This document shows positions 43,688 to 53,303 of a stretch of 64,000 bases of DNA, in pieces (position 1 is the first letter of the stretch; each line of letters begins with the position of its first letter). The translations under genes and the position numbers were made by a program. Origin of the DNA: Bradyrhizobium jicamae. Lineage in GTDB: Bacteria; Pseudomonadota; Alphaproteobacteria; Rhizobiales; Xanthobacteraceae. The notes below the pieces were generated by a model. That model searched no databases, had not been told where the DNA came from, and worked only from the letters and a program-made list of their open reading frames with translations. Where the stretch lies: assembly GCF_001440395.1 (NCBI RefSeq), contig NZ_LLXZ01000003.1:51860-115859 (forward strand), given 5' to 3'.

Positions 43688-45336
43688 GCACGACGGGGAC
43701 ATCAGCACCATCCACCTTCAAGCCGGCATTGTGGACGCCGGGCGACTGGAACGCGCTGTTCGGCTTTGGCACCAACATCCTCGTCAACATGCTGGTGCTG
43801 ACCGAGCTGCTGCGCTTCGTGCTGAAGATGCCTGACTCGATCGTGTTCGGCCGCATCCTGCCGGCGCTCGGCCTGATGATGTGCCTCTCGACCTTCTACT
43901 ACGCATATCTCGCCTACAAGCTCGCACAGAAGACCGGTCGCAACGACGTCTGCGCGCTGCCGTCAGGCGTCAGCGTGCCGCACATGTTCATCGTCACCTT
44001 CGTGATCATGCTGCCGATCACGCTCAAGACCGGCGATCCCGTCAAGGGCTGGTCGGCCGGTCTCGTCTGGGTGTTCTTCCAGAGCTTTATCCTGATGATC
44101 GGCGGCTTCATCGCGCCGTACATCCGCAAGATCACTCCGCGCGCGGCGCTGCTCGGTACGCTCGCCGGTGTTTCGATCACCTTCATCTCGATGCGGCCGG
44201 CGCTGGAAATGTACATGACGCCGCAGATCGGCCTGATCTGCTTTGCCATCATCCTGGTGGCGTGGTTCGGCGGCGTGAAATACCCGAAGGGAATTCCGGC
44301 TGGCCTCGTCGCCATTGCCGCGGGCATGCTGATCGCCTGGGGTTCGAACCTGTTCGGCCTCGGGCTCGGTGGCCTGAGCCTGAAAGGCCTCGGCGATGCC
44401 TTTGCCAATTTCGGCTTCTCGGTGCCGCTGCCGGCCTTCGGCCACGTCTTTTCGGGTTTCGAATTCCTCGGCATCATTCTGGTGACGGCTATACCGTTCG
44501 GCATCTACGATCTCGTCGAAGCCATGGACAATGTCGAAAGCGCGGAAGCGGCCGGCGACGAGTACCCGACCACGCGCGTGCTCACCGCCGACGGCGTCGT
44601 CAGCCTGATCGGCTGCCTGATGGGCAACCCCTTCATCAACGCGGTCTATATCGGCCATCCCGGCTGGAAGACGATGGGCGGGCGGATCGGCTATTCCGCC
44701 GCGACCGGCGTCATGGTGGTGCTGCTGTCATGGTTCGGCATCATCTCGGTGCTGCTGGCGCTGGTGCCGGTGGTCGCGATCTCGCCGATCCTGCTCTATA
44801 TCGGCATGCTGATCGGCGCGCAGGCGTTCCAGACTACGCCGGTCAAGCATGCGCCGGCGATCGTGCTGGCGTTGACGCCGCATCTTGCCGCGTGGGCCAA
44901 GCTCCAGATCGACACCATGCTCGGCGCGAGCATGGCCGCCGCCCAGACCGTCGGCGGTCTCGCCGCCGACAAGGTCGACGCCGTGAAGGCCGCGGCCATC
45001 GCCTCGCTGCCGCAGCAGGGCGTGATCTATCACGGCTTGGAAGTGATGGGCGGTGGCGCGATCCTCGCCGGCCTCGTGCTCGGCGCAATCGGCGTGTTCG
45101 TCATCGAGCGCGACTTCATGAAGGCCTCAGCCTTCGCGCTCGCCGGTGCGGTCATGACCTATTTCGGTTTCATGCATGGCGAAGCCGTCGGTATCGGCGG
45201 CGGACTTGGTGTGACACCGGGCGTGGCGCTGGCCTATGCGGTGGTGGCGGCGGGTTTGTTCGCGCTGGCGAAGAATAGTCCTGCCGTCGACTACAGCGCG
45301 CATCCGGAAGTGCCGGCCGCAGCGCCGGCGGAGTGA
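43684..45336 (+). CDS. NCS2-type (xanthine/uracil permease-like) membrane transporter
   Basis: A 550-residue polytopic protein with about 12-14 hydrophobic segments. Family-like parts are [20 protein letters not shown] (about 20-40), [19 protein letters not shown], the [44 protein letters not shown] region (about 260-305; the E-x-MxNVESA part is the substrate-site segment) and [20 protein letters not shown]. It is longer than typical NCS2 proteins. The C-terminal part has an inserted Ala-rich loop ([23 protein letters not shown]). It is coupled to the cysteine hydrolase by a four-base overlap. Confidence 0.85.
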   Translation: MSTTGTSAPSTFKPALWTPGDWNALFGFGTNILVNMLVLTELLRFVLKMPDSIVFGRILPALGLMMCLSTFYYAYLAYKLAQKTGRNDVCALPSGVSVPHMFIVTFVIMLPITLKTGDPVKGWSAGLVWVFFQSFILMIGGFIAPYIRKITPRAALLGTLAGVSITFISMRPALEMYMTPQIGLICFAIILVAWFGGVKYPKGIPAGLVAIAAGMLIAWGSNLFGLGLGGLSLKGLGDAFANFGFSVPLPAFGHVFSGFEFLGIILVTAIPFGIYDLVEAMDNVESAEAAGDEYPTTRVLTADGVVSLIGCLMGNPFINAVYIGHPGWKTMGGRIGYSAATGVMVVLLSWFGIISVLLALVPVVAISPILLYIGMLIGAQAFQTTPVKHAPAIVLALTPHLAAWAKLQIDTMLGASMAAAQTVGGLAADKVDAVKAAAIASLPQQGVIYHGLEVMGGGAILAGLVLGAIGVFVIERDFMKASAFALAGAVMTYFGFMHGEAVGIGGGLGVTPGVALAYAVVAAGLFALAKNSPAVDYSAHPEVPAAAPAE

Positions 45337-45403
45337 GTCATCTCACCCTTCATGGTGAGGAGTGTGAAGCGCGTCTCGAAGGATGAGGTCTGACAAAGCC
45401 CTG

Positions 45404-45490
45404 CGTAGGGTGGGCAAAGCGAAGCGTGCCCACCATCTGTCCGATCCAGTGACCTGATTGGTGGGCACGCTTCGCTTTGCCCACCCTACG
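45404..45490. repeat. Palindromic intergenic repeat with perfect 31-base arms
   Basis: Bases 45404-45434 (beginning CGTAGGGTGGGCAAAGCG) and 45460-45490 are exact inverted copies separated by 25 bases. It lies between the convergent permease and VOC genes, where it would fold into a long hairpin in transcripts from either side. It belongs to the same design class as the elements at 39568 and 61193. Confidence 0.85.
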
Positions 45491-45538
45491 AATCTGTGCA
45501 GCGTTTCACCTGCATCGCGTCCAGGACGCGCACTATTT

Positions 45539-46393
45539 CTACCCCTTCACAAACGCGAGCATCGTGCCGTTCCCATCAGCCGGCGGCACGACAACACCGC
45601 CGGCGCTTTTCACACCGGCAGCACCGAGCGCCTTCTCCGCCGCCACGACATCAGCCACAATCACCAGCCCCGCGCCGCCGCGCTCGGGCAGGCCGGCCAG
45701 CGACACGCCGGGATAGCGCTTGCCGAGTTGATCCTTGGTCAGGAACACGAAATCCGCCCGATCGCCGCCGGAGGGCACCACGACCGCGCCATCCGCCTCG
45801 TTGCGCGTCTCGCGATCGATCATCTTGGCCAGATGCGCGGCTTCCGTGGCCGGTGCGGGCGCGACCATCAGCACCTGCTTCAGCCGTTTCGCGCCATTGG
45901 CGTGCTTCATCAGTTCGGGAATCCAGACCGTCTCGCGGGTCTTGTGCTGGCAGGCGAAGATGCGCACGCCGCCCGGCGCTTCCGCCGTCGGCCACTGGAA
46001 GGTGCGGAATTTGGCTGCGGACACCGTTCCGTCAGGCATCGTCACCGGCCGCTCGAAATCGGTGGGGCCAACAGGCGGATAGCCGCGTGCGCGAATCTCT
46101 TCCGCGCCTTCGGCAGAATCCACCGCCGTGAACGCGATGCGCTCGATGCCTTCGCCGTTCTTTTCGAGATAGGCCCGCGCCGGAGCATTATGTTCCGTCG
46201 GCTGGAGCACGCCGAGCAATTCCATATAGTCGGGGTCGAACATGATGGTGTAGTTGCCCGATCCCATATGCGCGCTGTGGGTGCCGCGCGGCGACACGGT
46301 GAAGCCGAGCCGCTTGTAGTTTTCGGCGGCTTTGTCGAGATCCTTCACCATGACCACGGCGTGATCGATTCCGATGACGTTTTTGAGTGCCAC
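45539..46393 (-). CDS. VOC-superfamily protein (glyoxalase-like domain)
   Basis: About 284 residues. The N-terminal betaalphabetabetabeta module starts NVIGIDHAVVMVKDLDKAAENYKRLGFTVSPRG (residues about 4-36; the His is a metal-ligand position), with YTIMFDPDYMELLGVLQ following. A second module includes FERPVTMPDG, RIFACQHKTRETVW and a C-terminal GLVIVADVVAAEKALGAAGV. The GTG at 46393 is chosen because AGGGA stands nine bases before it; an in-frame ATG at 46411 would add six residues with no ribosome site. Such proteins include dioxygenases and isomerases; the substrate is unknown. Confidence 0.8.
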   Translation of the reverse strand: MALKNVIGIDHAVVMVKDLDKAAENYKRLGFTVSPRGTHSAHMGSGNYTIMFDPDYMELLGVLQPTEHNAPARAYLEKNGEGIERIAFTAVDSAEGAEEIRARGYPPVGPTDFERPVTMPDGTVSAAKFRTFQWPTAEAPGGVRIFACQHKTRETVWIPELMKHANGAKRLKQVLMVAPAPATEAAHLAKMIDRETRNEADGAVVVPSGGDRADFVFLTKDQLGKRYPGVSLAGLPERGGAGLVIVADVVAAEKALGAAGVKSAGGVVVPPADGNGTMLAFVKG

Positions 46394-46467
46394 TCTTTTG
46401 TTTCCCTGCATGCGGTTAGGGGGCTAAACTAAGCAGAACGAAAAGGCCGCCGCAAGAAAGGATACCG

Positions 46468-47772
46468 ATGAGTACGCGCAACGTCCGCTGGCCCGATTCA
46501 CTATGGGCGGCCGTGACGCCATCCGGGCCCGAATTGCCCGAACTTACCGGCACGCAGCAGGCGGATGTCATCGTGATCGGCGGCGGTTTCACCGGCCTTT
46601 CCACCGCGCTGCATCTGCGCGAAGCCGGCGTCGATGTCGCCATCGTCGAGGCCGCGGAGCCGGGCTGGGGCGCTTCGGGACGCAACAACGGCCAGGTGAT
46701 CCCGACGCTGTCGCGGCCCGATCCAGAGGATATCGTTACAAAGCACGGCGAGGCCGGAGAGCGTTTTGTCGGCATGCTGCGCGACAGCGCGTCCTATCTC
46801 TTCGACCTGACAAGGCGTTACAATATCGACGCCGAAGGAGAGCAGGCCGGCTGGGTGCAGCCGGTGCATTCGCCCGGCCGCATCAAGATCGCCGAGCGGC
46901 GGGTGCGGCAGTGGTCGAAATTCGGCGCACCGGTTGAGTTGCTCTCGCGCGAGCAGACGCGCGACATGCTGGGCTCCGACGCGTGGTTCGGCGGCTTCTG
47001 GAACAGGACCGGCGGCCACATCAATCCGCTGGCGCTGGCCCGGGGTCTCGCGCGCACCGTGCTCGGGCTCGGCGCGCGCATCTATGCACGTTCGCCGGCG
47101 GAAAGCTTTGAGCGGCGTGGCGACCGCTGGGTGGTCAGGACGGCGAGGGGAGAGATTTCCGGCCGCGCGCTGGTCGTGGCAACCAATGCCTATAGCGGCG
47201 AGTTTTCAAAGTCGCTGGTGCCTCAGATTGCGCAGGAAGTGATGCCGGTATTGTCCTGGCAGATGGCGACGCAGCCTTTGTCCGATAATGTCCGCAAGAC
47301 CATCATCCCGGGACGGCAGGCGATGTCGGACACCCACGGTGAACTCTATTTTGCGCGCTATGACGCGCGCAATCGCCTCGTCACCGGCGGCGCGGTGATC
47401 GGCCCCGGCAACAAGGTCGAGCGGATCAAGGCGCGGGTCACGGAGCGGCTGCAGCGGCTGTGGCCGCAGATCGGCGAGGTCTCGTTCGATTATGTCTGGA
47501 ATGGCTATGTCGGCATGACCACGGATTTTCTGCCGCGCATTCACAAGCTCGGACCGAACGCCTATGGCTGGACCGGCTGCAACGGCCGCGCCGTGGCGCT
47601 GACCATGCCGCTCGGCAATGAACTGGCCAAGGCCGTCCGCGGCGAGCCGGAGAAAGAGCTGGCATTGCCGTTTACCGAGCCGGTGCCGATCGTCGCCCAC
47701 GGCGTCCTGCGCAAGCTCGCGCCGCTGATGCTGCTGGTCTATCGCCGAAGAGATGCGCGCGAGATGGCGTGA
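46468..47772 (+). CDS. FAD-dependent amine/amino-acid oxidoreductase (DAO family, PuuB/OrdL-like)
   Basis: A 434-residue flavoprotein of the D-amino-acid-oxidase/glycine-oxidase family. The FAD-binding motif VIVIGGGFTGLSTALHLREAGVDVAIVEA is at about residues 34-62, followed by WGASGRNNGQVIPTL, typical of gamma-glutamylputrescine oxidase relatives. Near the C-terminus YVWNGYVGMTTDFLPRIHKL and WTGCNGRAVALTMPLG close the active site. It probably oxidises an amine or amino acid. AAAGGA precedes the ATG. It is divergent from the VOC gene and otherwise alone. Confidence 0.88.
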   Translation: MSTRNVRWPDSLWAAVTPSGPELPELTGTQQADVIVIGGGFTGLSTALHLREAGVDVAIVEAAEPGWGASGRNNGQVIPTLSRPDPEDIVTKHGEAGERFVGMLRDSASYLFDLTRRYNIDAEGEQAGWVQPVHSPGRIKIAERRVRQWSKFGAPVELLSREQTRDMLGSDAWFGGFWNRTGGHINPLALARGLARTVLGLGARIYARSPAESFERRGDRWVVRTARGEISGRALVVATNAYSGEFSKSLVPQIAQEVMPVLSWQMATQPLSDNVRKTIIPGRQAMSDTHGELYFARYDARNRLVTGGAVIGPGNKVERIKARVTERLQRLWPQIGEVSFDYVWNGYVGMTTDFLPRIHKLGPNAYGWTGCNGRAVALTMPLGNELAKAVRGEPEKELALPFTEPVPIVAHGVLRKLAPLMLLVYRRRDAREMA

Positions 47773-48079
47773 AGAACGATGGCCTCTCTCTAGGGCGTAC
47801 TCATAAATCCGGGACTACCAGCTTCGAGAGTGGAGCGGACACGCGGCAGCGATGCCGGAATGTCGCCTTGTGATCCCAAAGCTGATGCACCGGTTGCACG
47901 CCTAAACCTCCGCTTTTCGTTGGCGGCCGTTGAACCTGGTTGTATGTTCCCGGCTATTCTCCCTTGGATACGATCCGTGCGGCTATCCTCCGGGATCGGC
48001 ACCAATCCGACGTTCATGCGTCCGCGCCTGTTGGAATCCGTTCAACGGCGCCTTCTGGCTACACTTCGCTCGGAACACG
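47773..48079. other. 307-base intergenic region
   Basis: No gene, hairpin terminator or repeat of the types found elsewhere in the window is evident. A stretch at 47799-47812 (GGGCGTACTCATAA) resembles the outer end of some IS5-like insertion sequences, but no transposase, second end or target duplication is visible. The frame of the downstream hydrolase is open through much of the region, but its sequence here looks non-coding. Confidence 0.4.
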
Positions 48080-49777
48080 ATGGTTACCAATCGATTCCCG
48101 GCCATGAAGAGAGAGCTATGGCATTCGTTATCTGCCGGCGGCCTTGTCCTCGGAACGCTCTTCTTCGCTGCCTCGCTCTCGCCGACGCTCTTGCCGCGGA
48201 CGTTTTTGACGCAGGGCTTGCTTTCGGGATGTTCTCTGGCGGCTGGATATGGCATCGGCGTATTCGGCGTCTGGCTTTGGGATTACATGGAACTCGCGCG
48301 GCTCAACGGCCGCTTCCTGCGCGCCGCCTACTTCGCCACCGCGACCGGTTGCGCGATCGTTGCGGTTGTATCCCTCTCGCAGGCGGCAAGATGGCAGAAT
48401 TCGATCCGTGAGTTGATGGAACTCGAGCCGGTCGACACCGCGCATCCACTCGCGGTCAGCCTCATTGCCCTGACAGTGTTCGCCATGTTGATCGCGCTTG
48501 CGCGGTTCTTTCGATTGACGCTCCGCTTTGTAACGACACTGGCCAAGCGCTTTCTGCCCGCGCGGGTGTCCAACGTTGTCGGCGTCATCGCGACGGTTGC
48601 TCTATTCTGGTTGGTCATCAATGGGCTTCTCTTCCGCGCCTTTCTGCGGGTCGCAGAGGCATCCTTCCGGGAATACGACGCGGGGATCGAAGTGGAGACG
48701 GAGCCGCCGTTGGACCCTCTGAAGACCGGCAGCCGCGCGTCTCTGCTCGCCTGGGACAAGCTGGGACGGGCGGGACGGGAGTTCATCACCTCGGGGCCGA
48801 CCCGCGAAGACATCAGCGTTCTTTCGAGCAGGGCAGCGCTTTCGCCTGTTCGCGTCTATGTCGGGTTGCGATCGGCGGATACGCCCGGAGCGCGCGCCAA
48901 GCTCGCACTGGAAGAATTGAAGCGCGTCGGCGGGTTCGAGCGATCCGTGCTCATCGCGGTGACGCCGACCGGCACCGGCTGGGTTGACCCGGCGGCGATC
49001 GACAGTATCGAGTATCTGCACGGTGGTAACGTCGCGAGCGTTGCCCTTCAATATTCCTATCTCGCCAGTTGGCTGTACTTGCTGATGGATCCAGGTTATG
49101 GCGCCGATGTTGCGCGCGCCCTGTTCGAGGAGATCTACGGATACTGGATCACGCTTCCCAAGGACCGCCGGCCGAGACTTTATCTGCACGGTATCAGTCT
49201 TGGCGCGAGAAATTCCGAACAGTCGACGGACCTGATCGAGGTATTGGGCGAGCCATTTGACGGCGCGCTCTGGAGCGGGCCGCCCTATTCGAGCAGGCTC
49301 TGGCGCTGGCTCACCGACCGCCGCAATCCTGGATCACCCGTGTGGCTTCCCCGCTTTCGCGATGGATCGTTTGTGCGGTTCACGAACCAGCACGGAGAGG
49401 CTGCCGAGCCCTCAGGCCCGAACGCGGCGTGGGGGCCGGTTCGGATCGTCTACCTCCAATACGCAAGCGACCCGGCGACCTTCTTCGACTATCGCAGCCT
49501 CTATCGCGAGCCGGAGTGGATGCTGCCGCCACGGGGGCCGGATGTGTCGCCGCAAGTGCGCTGGTATCCGGTTATAACTCTCTTTCAACTGATGCTGGAC
49601 ATGTTCATGGCGACCGACGCACCTATCGGATTCGGCCATGTCTACGCGCCGGCGCACTATATCGAGGCGTGGCAGGAGGTGACAGACGTTCGCGACTGGT
49701 CGGCGGAGGAGATCACGCGGCTGAAGCAGCATCTCTCCAAGCCGCGTCATCGCGTGGTGCAGCGGAGGGAGGGTTAA
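48080..49777 (+). CDS. Membrane-anchored alpha/beta hydrolase (Abhydrolase_9 family)
   Basis: About 565 residues. Four or five hydrophobic segments occupy the first ~190 residues (including SAGGLVLGTLFFAASLSPTL and AGYGIGVFGVWLWDY), matching the N-terminal membrane part of the family. From about residue 235 a soluble hydrolase domain follows, with the nucleophile elbow LYLHGISLGARNSEQS (about 375), GALWSGPPYSS, VYLQYASDPATFFDY and the presumed catalytic His in GFGHVYAPAHYIEAW near the C-terminus. The substrate is unknown; membrane lipids or wax-like esters are possible. ATG codons at 48080 and 48104 are both usable, the first having a weak CGGA. Confidence 0.85.
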   Translation: MVTNRFPAMKRELWHSLSAGGLVLGTLFFAASLSPTLLPRTFLTQGLLSGCSLAAGYGIGVFGVWLWDYMELARLNGRFLRAAYFATATGCAIVAVVSLSQAARWQNSIRELMELEPVDTAHPLAVSLIALTVFAMLIALARFFRLTLRFVTTLAKRFLPARVSNVVGVIATVALFWLVINGLLFRAFLRVAEASFREYDAGIEVETEPPLDPLKTGSRASLLAWDKLGRAGREFITSGPTREDISVLSSRAALSPVRVYVGLRSADTPGARAKLALEELKRVGGFERSVLIAVTPTGTGWVDPAAIDSIEYLHGGNVASVALQYSYLASWLYLLMDPGYGADVARALFEEIYGYWITLPKDRRPRLYLHGISLGARNSEQSTDLIEVLGEPFDGALWSGPPYSSRLWRWLTDRRNPGSPVWLPRFRDGSFVRFTNQHGEAAEPSGPNAAWGPVRIVYLQYASDPATFFDYRSLYREPEWMLPPRGPDVSPQVRWYPVITLFQLMLDMFMATDAPIGFGHVYAPAHYIEAWQEVTDVRDWSAEEITRLKQHLSKPRHRVVQRREG

Positions 49778-49847
49778 ATGTCAGCAGTCATTCACCTGTG
49801 CACCGTTGATATCCGCTTCTGAGGCGGTATGGCCGCAATATCGGTAC

Positions 49848-51470
49848 TCACACCTTATGCTCGCGCGCGAACGCGCCGCCGGGGATAGAGTCGAGCAGGG
49901 CGCGCGTGTAAGGGTGCTGTGGATTGCCGAACACCTCGCCTGCGAGCCCATGTTCCACGACCGCCCCATCCTTCATCACGGCGACGAGGTCGCAGATTTG
50001 CGCGGCGACACGCAGATCGTGGGTGATGAACACGATGGAAAGCCCGAGTTGCTGCCGTAGTTCGGCGAGCAGTTTCAGCACCTGCGCCTGTACGGAGACG
50101 TCGAGCGCCGACACCGGCTCGTCCGCCACCAGCACATCCGGCTTCAGCGCGAGTGCGCGGGCCAGCCCAATGCGCTGGCGCTGGCCGCCGGAGAATTCGT
50201 GCGGATAGCGGTCGCCGGCGGAAGGGTCGAGCCCGACCAGCGCGAACAACGCCTTTGCATCCGCAATCGCCTTGGCCCGCGGCGCGCCGTGCACGATCGG
50301 GCCTTGCGCCACCAACTCCGCCGCCTTGCGGCGCGGGTTGAGGGAGGCGAACGGGTCCTGAAACACCATCTGGATATGCTGGGTTTCACGGCGAACTTCT
50401 TCGCGCGACATCTTCGCCCAATCGTTGCCATCGAGCACGATCGATCCGGTATCCGGATCAATCAGCCGCACGATGCAGCGCGCCAGCGTCGATTTGCCCG
50501 AGCCTGACTCACCGACGATGCCAAGCGTCGCGCCGCGGGGCAGGGTGAGTGACACGTTCTTCACGGCCGGCGTCACCCGCGCGCCACGGCCCAGGAAGCC
50601 GCCGGTCCGGTAGGTCTTCGAGACGTCCGAGATCGTCAGGATATTGTCGGCCGCGAGCGCGCGCGGCGGTGGGGCCTTCAGCGGCGGCACCGCGGCGATG
50701 AGCTGCCTGGTATAGGCATGCTGTGGATGGTGCAGCACCTCGGTCGCCGTGCCCTGTTCGACGATGACGCCATGCTGCATCACCACGACGCGATCGGCGA
50801 TCTCGGCCACTACGCCGAAATCATGGGTGATGAACATGACCGCGGTCTTGCGGCGCTGCTGCAGGTCGCGGATCAGTTTTAGTATCTGCGCCTGTGTGGT
50901 GACATCGAGCGCGGTGGTCGGTTCATCCGCGATCAGCAGTTTCGGATCGAGCGCCAGTGCCATCGCGATCATGGCGCGCTGGCGTTGGCCGCCGGAGAGC
51001 TCATGCGGATAGGCTTTTGCTGCGACCTTGGAATCGGGAATGCGCACGTCCGCCAGCAGTGCGAGCACCCGCGTGTTGATTTCCGATTTCGACAGATCGG
51101 TATGGATCGAAAACATCTCGGCGATCTGGTCGCCGATGGTGCGCAGCGGATTGAGCGCCGTCATCGGTTCCTGAAAGATCATGGCAATGCCGTCGCCGCG
51201 TACCTCGCGCATCTCCGCCATCGATGCGGCGCAGAGATCGCGACCCTCGAACATGATGCGGCCGTCGTCGATCGTCACTTCGTTGGGCAACAGCCGCATG
51301 ACGGCATTCGCCATCATTGACTTGCCGGAGCCGGACTCGCCGACCACGCAGACGATTTCGTTAGAGGCGATCTCCAGCGACACATCCCGGAGCGCATGCG
51401 TCCGGTCGGCGCCGCCGGGCAGGCGAACGCTCAGGCGATCGAGCGAGAGGATGGTCTCGTGCTCGCTCAT
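49848..51470 (-). CDS. Peptide-type ABC transporter, fused dual ATP-binding protein
   Basis: A 540-residue protein carrying two ATPase domains in tandem. Domain 1 has Walker A VVGESGSGKSMMAN (about 40), signature LSGGQRQRAMIAMAL and Walker [13 protein letters not shown]. Domain 2 has Walker A IVGESGSGKSTLAR (about 315), signature [15 protein letters not shown] and Walker [13 protein letters not shown]. This corresponds to DppD and DppF joined into one chain. The start at 51470 overlaps the upstream permease stop by four bases. It is the last gene of the operon SBP-B-C-DF and lacks the Cys-rich C-terminal oligopeptide domain seen in the other importer. Confidence 0.93.
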   Translation of the reverse strand: MSEHETILSLDRLSVRLPGGADRTHALRDVSLEIASNEIVCVVGESGSGKSMMANAVMRLLPNEVTIDDGRIMFEGRDLCAASMAEMREVRGDGIAMIFQEPMTALNPLRTIGDQIAEMFSIHTDLSKSEINTRVLALLADVRIPDSKVAAKAYPHELSGGQRQRAMIAMALALDPKLLIADEPTTALDVTTQAQILKLIRDLQQRRKTAVMFITHDFGVVAEIADRVVVMQHGVIVEQGTATEVLHHPQHAYTRQLIAAVPPLKAPPPRALAADNILTISDVSKTYRTGGFLGRGARVTPAVKNVSLTLPRGATLGIVGESGSGKSTLARCIVRLIDPDTGSIVLDGNDWAKMSREEVRRETQHIQMVFQDPFASLNPRRKAAELVAQGPIVHGAPRAKAIADAKALFALVGLDPSAGDRYPHEFSGGQRQRIGLARALALKPDVLVADEPVSALDVSVQAQVLKLLAELRQQLGLSIVFITHDLRVAAQICDLVAVMKDGAVVEHGLAGEVFGNPQHPYTRALLDSIPGGAFAREHKV

Positions 51471-52297
51471 CGTCCCTTCAGCCTCGGATTGAGCGCGTCG
51501 TTGAGGCCCTGGCCGACCAGCGATACCGCGAGCACGGTAACGAGAATGGCGATGCCGGGGATCGCCGAGACATACCACTGCACGCGCAGCACATCGCGCC
51601 CGAGGCCGATGAGGTTGCCCCACGACGCGACGTTGGGATCTGACAGCCGCAGGAAGGCCAGCGCGCTCTCCAGCAGGATCGCGACCGCCATCACCACGCT
51701 GGCATAGACGATGACCGGCGGCAGCGCATTGGGCAGGATCTCCCGGAAAATGAGCTGGATGTTCTTCATGCCGAGCGTCCGGCCGGCCTGGACGAATTCA
51801 CGGTTGCGCAACGACAGGAATTCGGCGCGGGTCAGCCGCGCCGGCGCCGGCCACGACACCACGCCGACCGCGATGGTCACCGTCGTCAGCGTCGAGCCGA
51901 AGACCGCGACCAGCACCAGCAGCAGCACGAAGTTGGGCAGCGTCTGGAACGCTTCGGTGATCCGCATCAGCACGTTGTCGACCCAGCCGCCGTAGTATCC
52001 GGCGAAGGCGCCGACCAGGATGCCGATCAGGATCGCAATCGCCGTGGCGACGCCGCCGATCAAAAGCGATATCCGCGCGCCGTAGAAAATCTGCGCGGCA
52101 ATATCGCGGCCGGAATTGTCGGTGCCGAGCAGGAAGCGCGGGTTGGAGAACGGCCAGACCAGCGGACGGCCCGCGAGCGCGAGCGGATCGCGGGGATAGA
52201 ACCAGCCGGCCGAGATCGCCATCGCGATCACGATCACGAGCAGGATCAGGCCGGCGACGGCGGCGGGACTTCGGAAGTAGCGCTTGACCGCATCCAT
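51467..52297 (-). CDS. Peptide-type ABC transporter permease (DppC type)
   Basis: A 276-residue membrane protein: first segment AAVAGLILLVIVIAMAISAG, the DppC loop RFLLGTDNSGRDIAAQIFYG, five further hydrophobic segments, the EAA-like loop EFVQAGRTLGMKNIQLIFRE and the terminus LVGQGLNDALNPRLKG. The ATG at 52297 lies four bases beyond the end of the DppB-type gene; longer upstream reading overlaps that gene and is not supported. Confidence 0.92.
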   Translation of the reverse strand: MDAVKRYFRSPAAVAGLILLVIVIAMAISAGWFYPRDPLALAGRPLVWPFSNPRFLLGTDNSGRDIAAQIFYGARISLLIGGVATAIAILIGILVGAFAGYYGGWVDNVLMRITEAFQTLPNFVLLLVLVAVFGSTLTTVTIAVGVVSWPAPARLTRAEFLSLRNREFVQAGRTLGMKNIQLIFREILPNALPPVIVYASVVMAVAILLESALAFLRLSDPNVASWGNLIGLGRDVLRVQWYVSAIPGIAILVTVLAVSLVGQGLNDALNPRLKGR

Positions 52298-52301
52298 CGC
52301 G

Positions 52302-53279
52302 TCAGCCCTCGGCCGTGATGCGCGGATCGAGCCGCGCATAGATGAGATCGACGACGAAGTTCACGGATATGACGAGCAGCGCCGAGACGAATACGATGCC
52401 GAGCAGCGTATTGAGGTCGCGCTGCACCACCGATTCATAGGCGAGGCGGCCGAGGCCGGGCAGCGAGAACACGCTTTCCACCACCACCGAGCCGCCCAGC
52501 ATGGTGCCGGCCTGCAGCCCGATCAGCGTCACCATCGGCAACAGCGCATTGCGCAGCACGTGCCGCGTCACCACCCGCGTCTCGTCGAGGCCCTTGGCCC
52601 GCGCGGTGCGAACGTAGTCGAGATTGAGCACCTCCAGCATCGAGGCGCGCATGATGCGCAAATAGATCGCCAGGAAGATCAGCCCGAGCGTCAGCGTCGG
52701 CAGCACCAGATGGCTTGCGATATCCAGCATGCGCCAGATACCGGTCCGCACCGTCCCGATATCCTCGAAACCGCCGGGCGGCAGCCATTGCAGGTAGACC
52801 GAGAACACCACGATCGCCATCAGCCCGAACCAGAACGAGGGCGTCGCATAGAAGATCAGGCCGAGCGTGGAGATCAGCGTGTCCGGCCAGCGGTTGACGC
52901 CGCGGGCGGCGATCACGCCGAACAGCAGTCCGAAGAAAAACGCGAACGACAGCGATGCGGTCATCAGGAGAATCGTCGGCGGCAGCCGCTCGATGATCAC
53001 GGACGCCACCGGCTTGCCATAGATCGAGGAAAAGCCGAGATCGAGCCGCACCAGCCGCCACAGGTAATTGCCGAGTTGCGCCGGGATCGAAAGGTCTAGC
53101 CCATAGAATTTGCGCAGCTCCTTGGCAGTCGCGGCATCGCCGCCGCCCATCTGCGCCATCATGGCGTCGACGGTGTCGCCCGGCGCGAACTGCAGCAGCA
53201 GGAACACGCCGATCAGGATCAGCACAAGGGTCGGGATCGAGGCGGCAAGCCGCCGCCCCGCAAGGCTCAGGATACGCAT
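52302..53279 (-). CDS. Peptide-type ABC transporter permease (DppB type)
   Basis: A 325-residue membrane protein with N-terminus GRRLAASIPTLVLILIGVFLL, a periplasmic loop PGDTVDAMMAQMGGGDAATA, six hydrophobic segments, the EAA loop YVRTARAKGLDETRVVTRHV and the terminus FVVDLIYARLDPRI. It follows the binding-protein gene after 24 bases. With the DppC-type and fused ATPase genes downstream it makes a complete importer. Confidence 0.93.
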   Translation of the reverse strand: MRILSLAGRRLAASIPTLVLILIGVFLLLQFAPGDTVDAMMAQMGGGDAATAKELRKFYGLDLSIPAQLGNYLWRLVRLDLGFSSIYGKPVASVIIERLPPTILLMTASLSFAFFFGLLFGVIAARGVNRWPDTLISTLGLIFYATPSFWFGLMAIVVFSVYLQWLPPGGFEDIGTVRTGIWRMLDIASHLVLPTLTLGLIFLAIYLRIMRASMLEVLNLDYVRTARAKGLDETRVVTRHVLRNALLPMVTLIGLQAGTMLGGSVVVESVFSLPGLGRLAYESVVQRDLNTLLGIVFVSALLVISVNFVVDLIYARLDPRITAEG

Positions 53280-53303
53280 GCGCCTATTCTGGCGGATATA
53301 GTG

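Noticed and set aside
47795..47815. Possible end of an IS5-like insertion sequence (GGGCGTACTCATAA)
   Set aside because: Only one short end-like stretch is present; there is no transposase, second terminus or target duplication, so no mobile element can be claimed.
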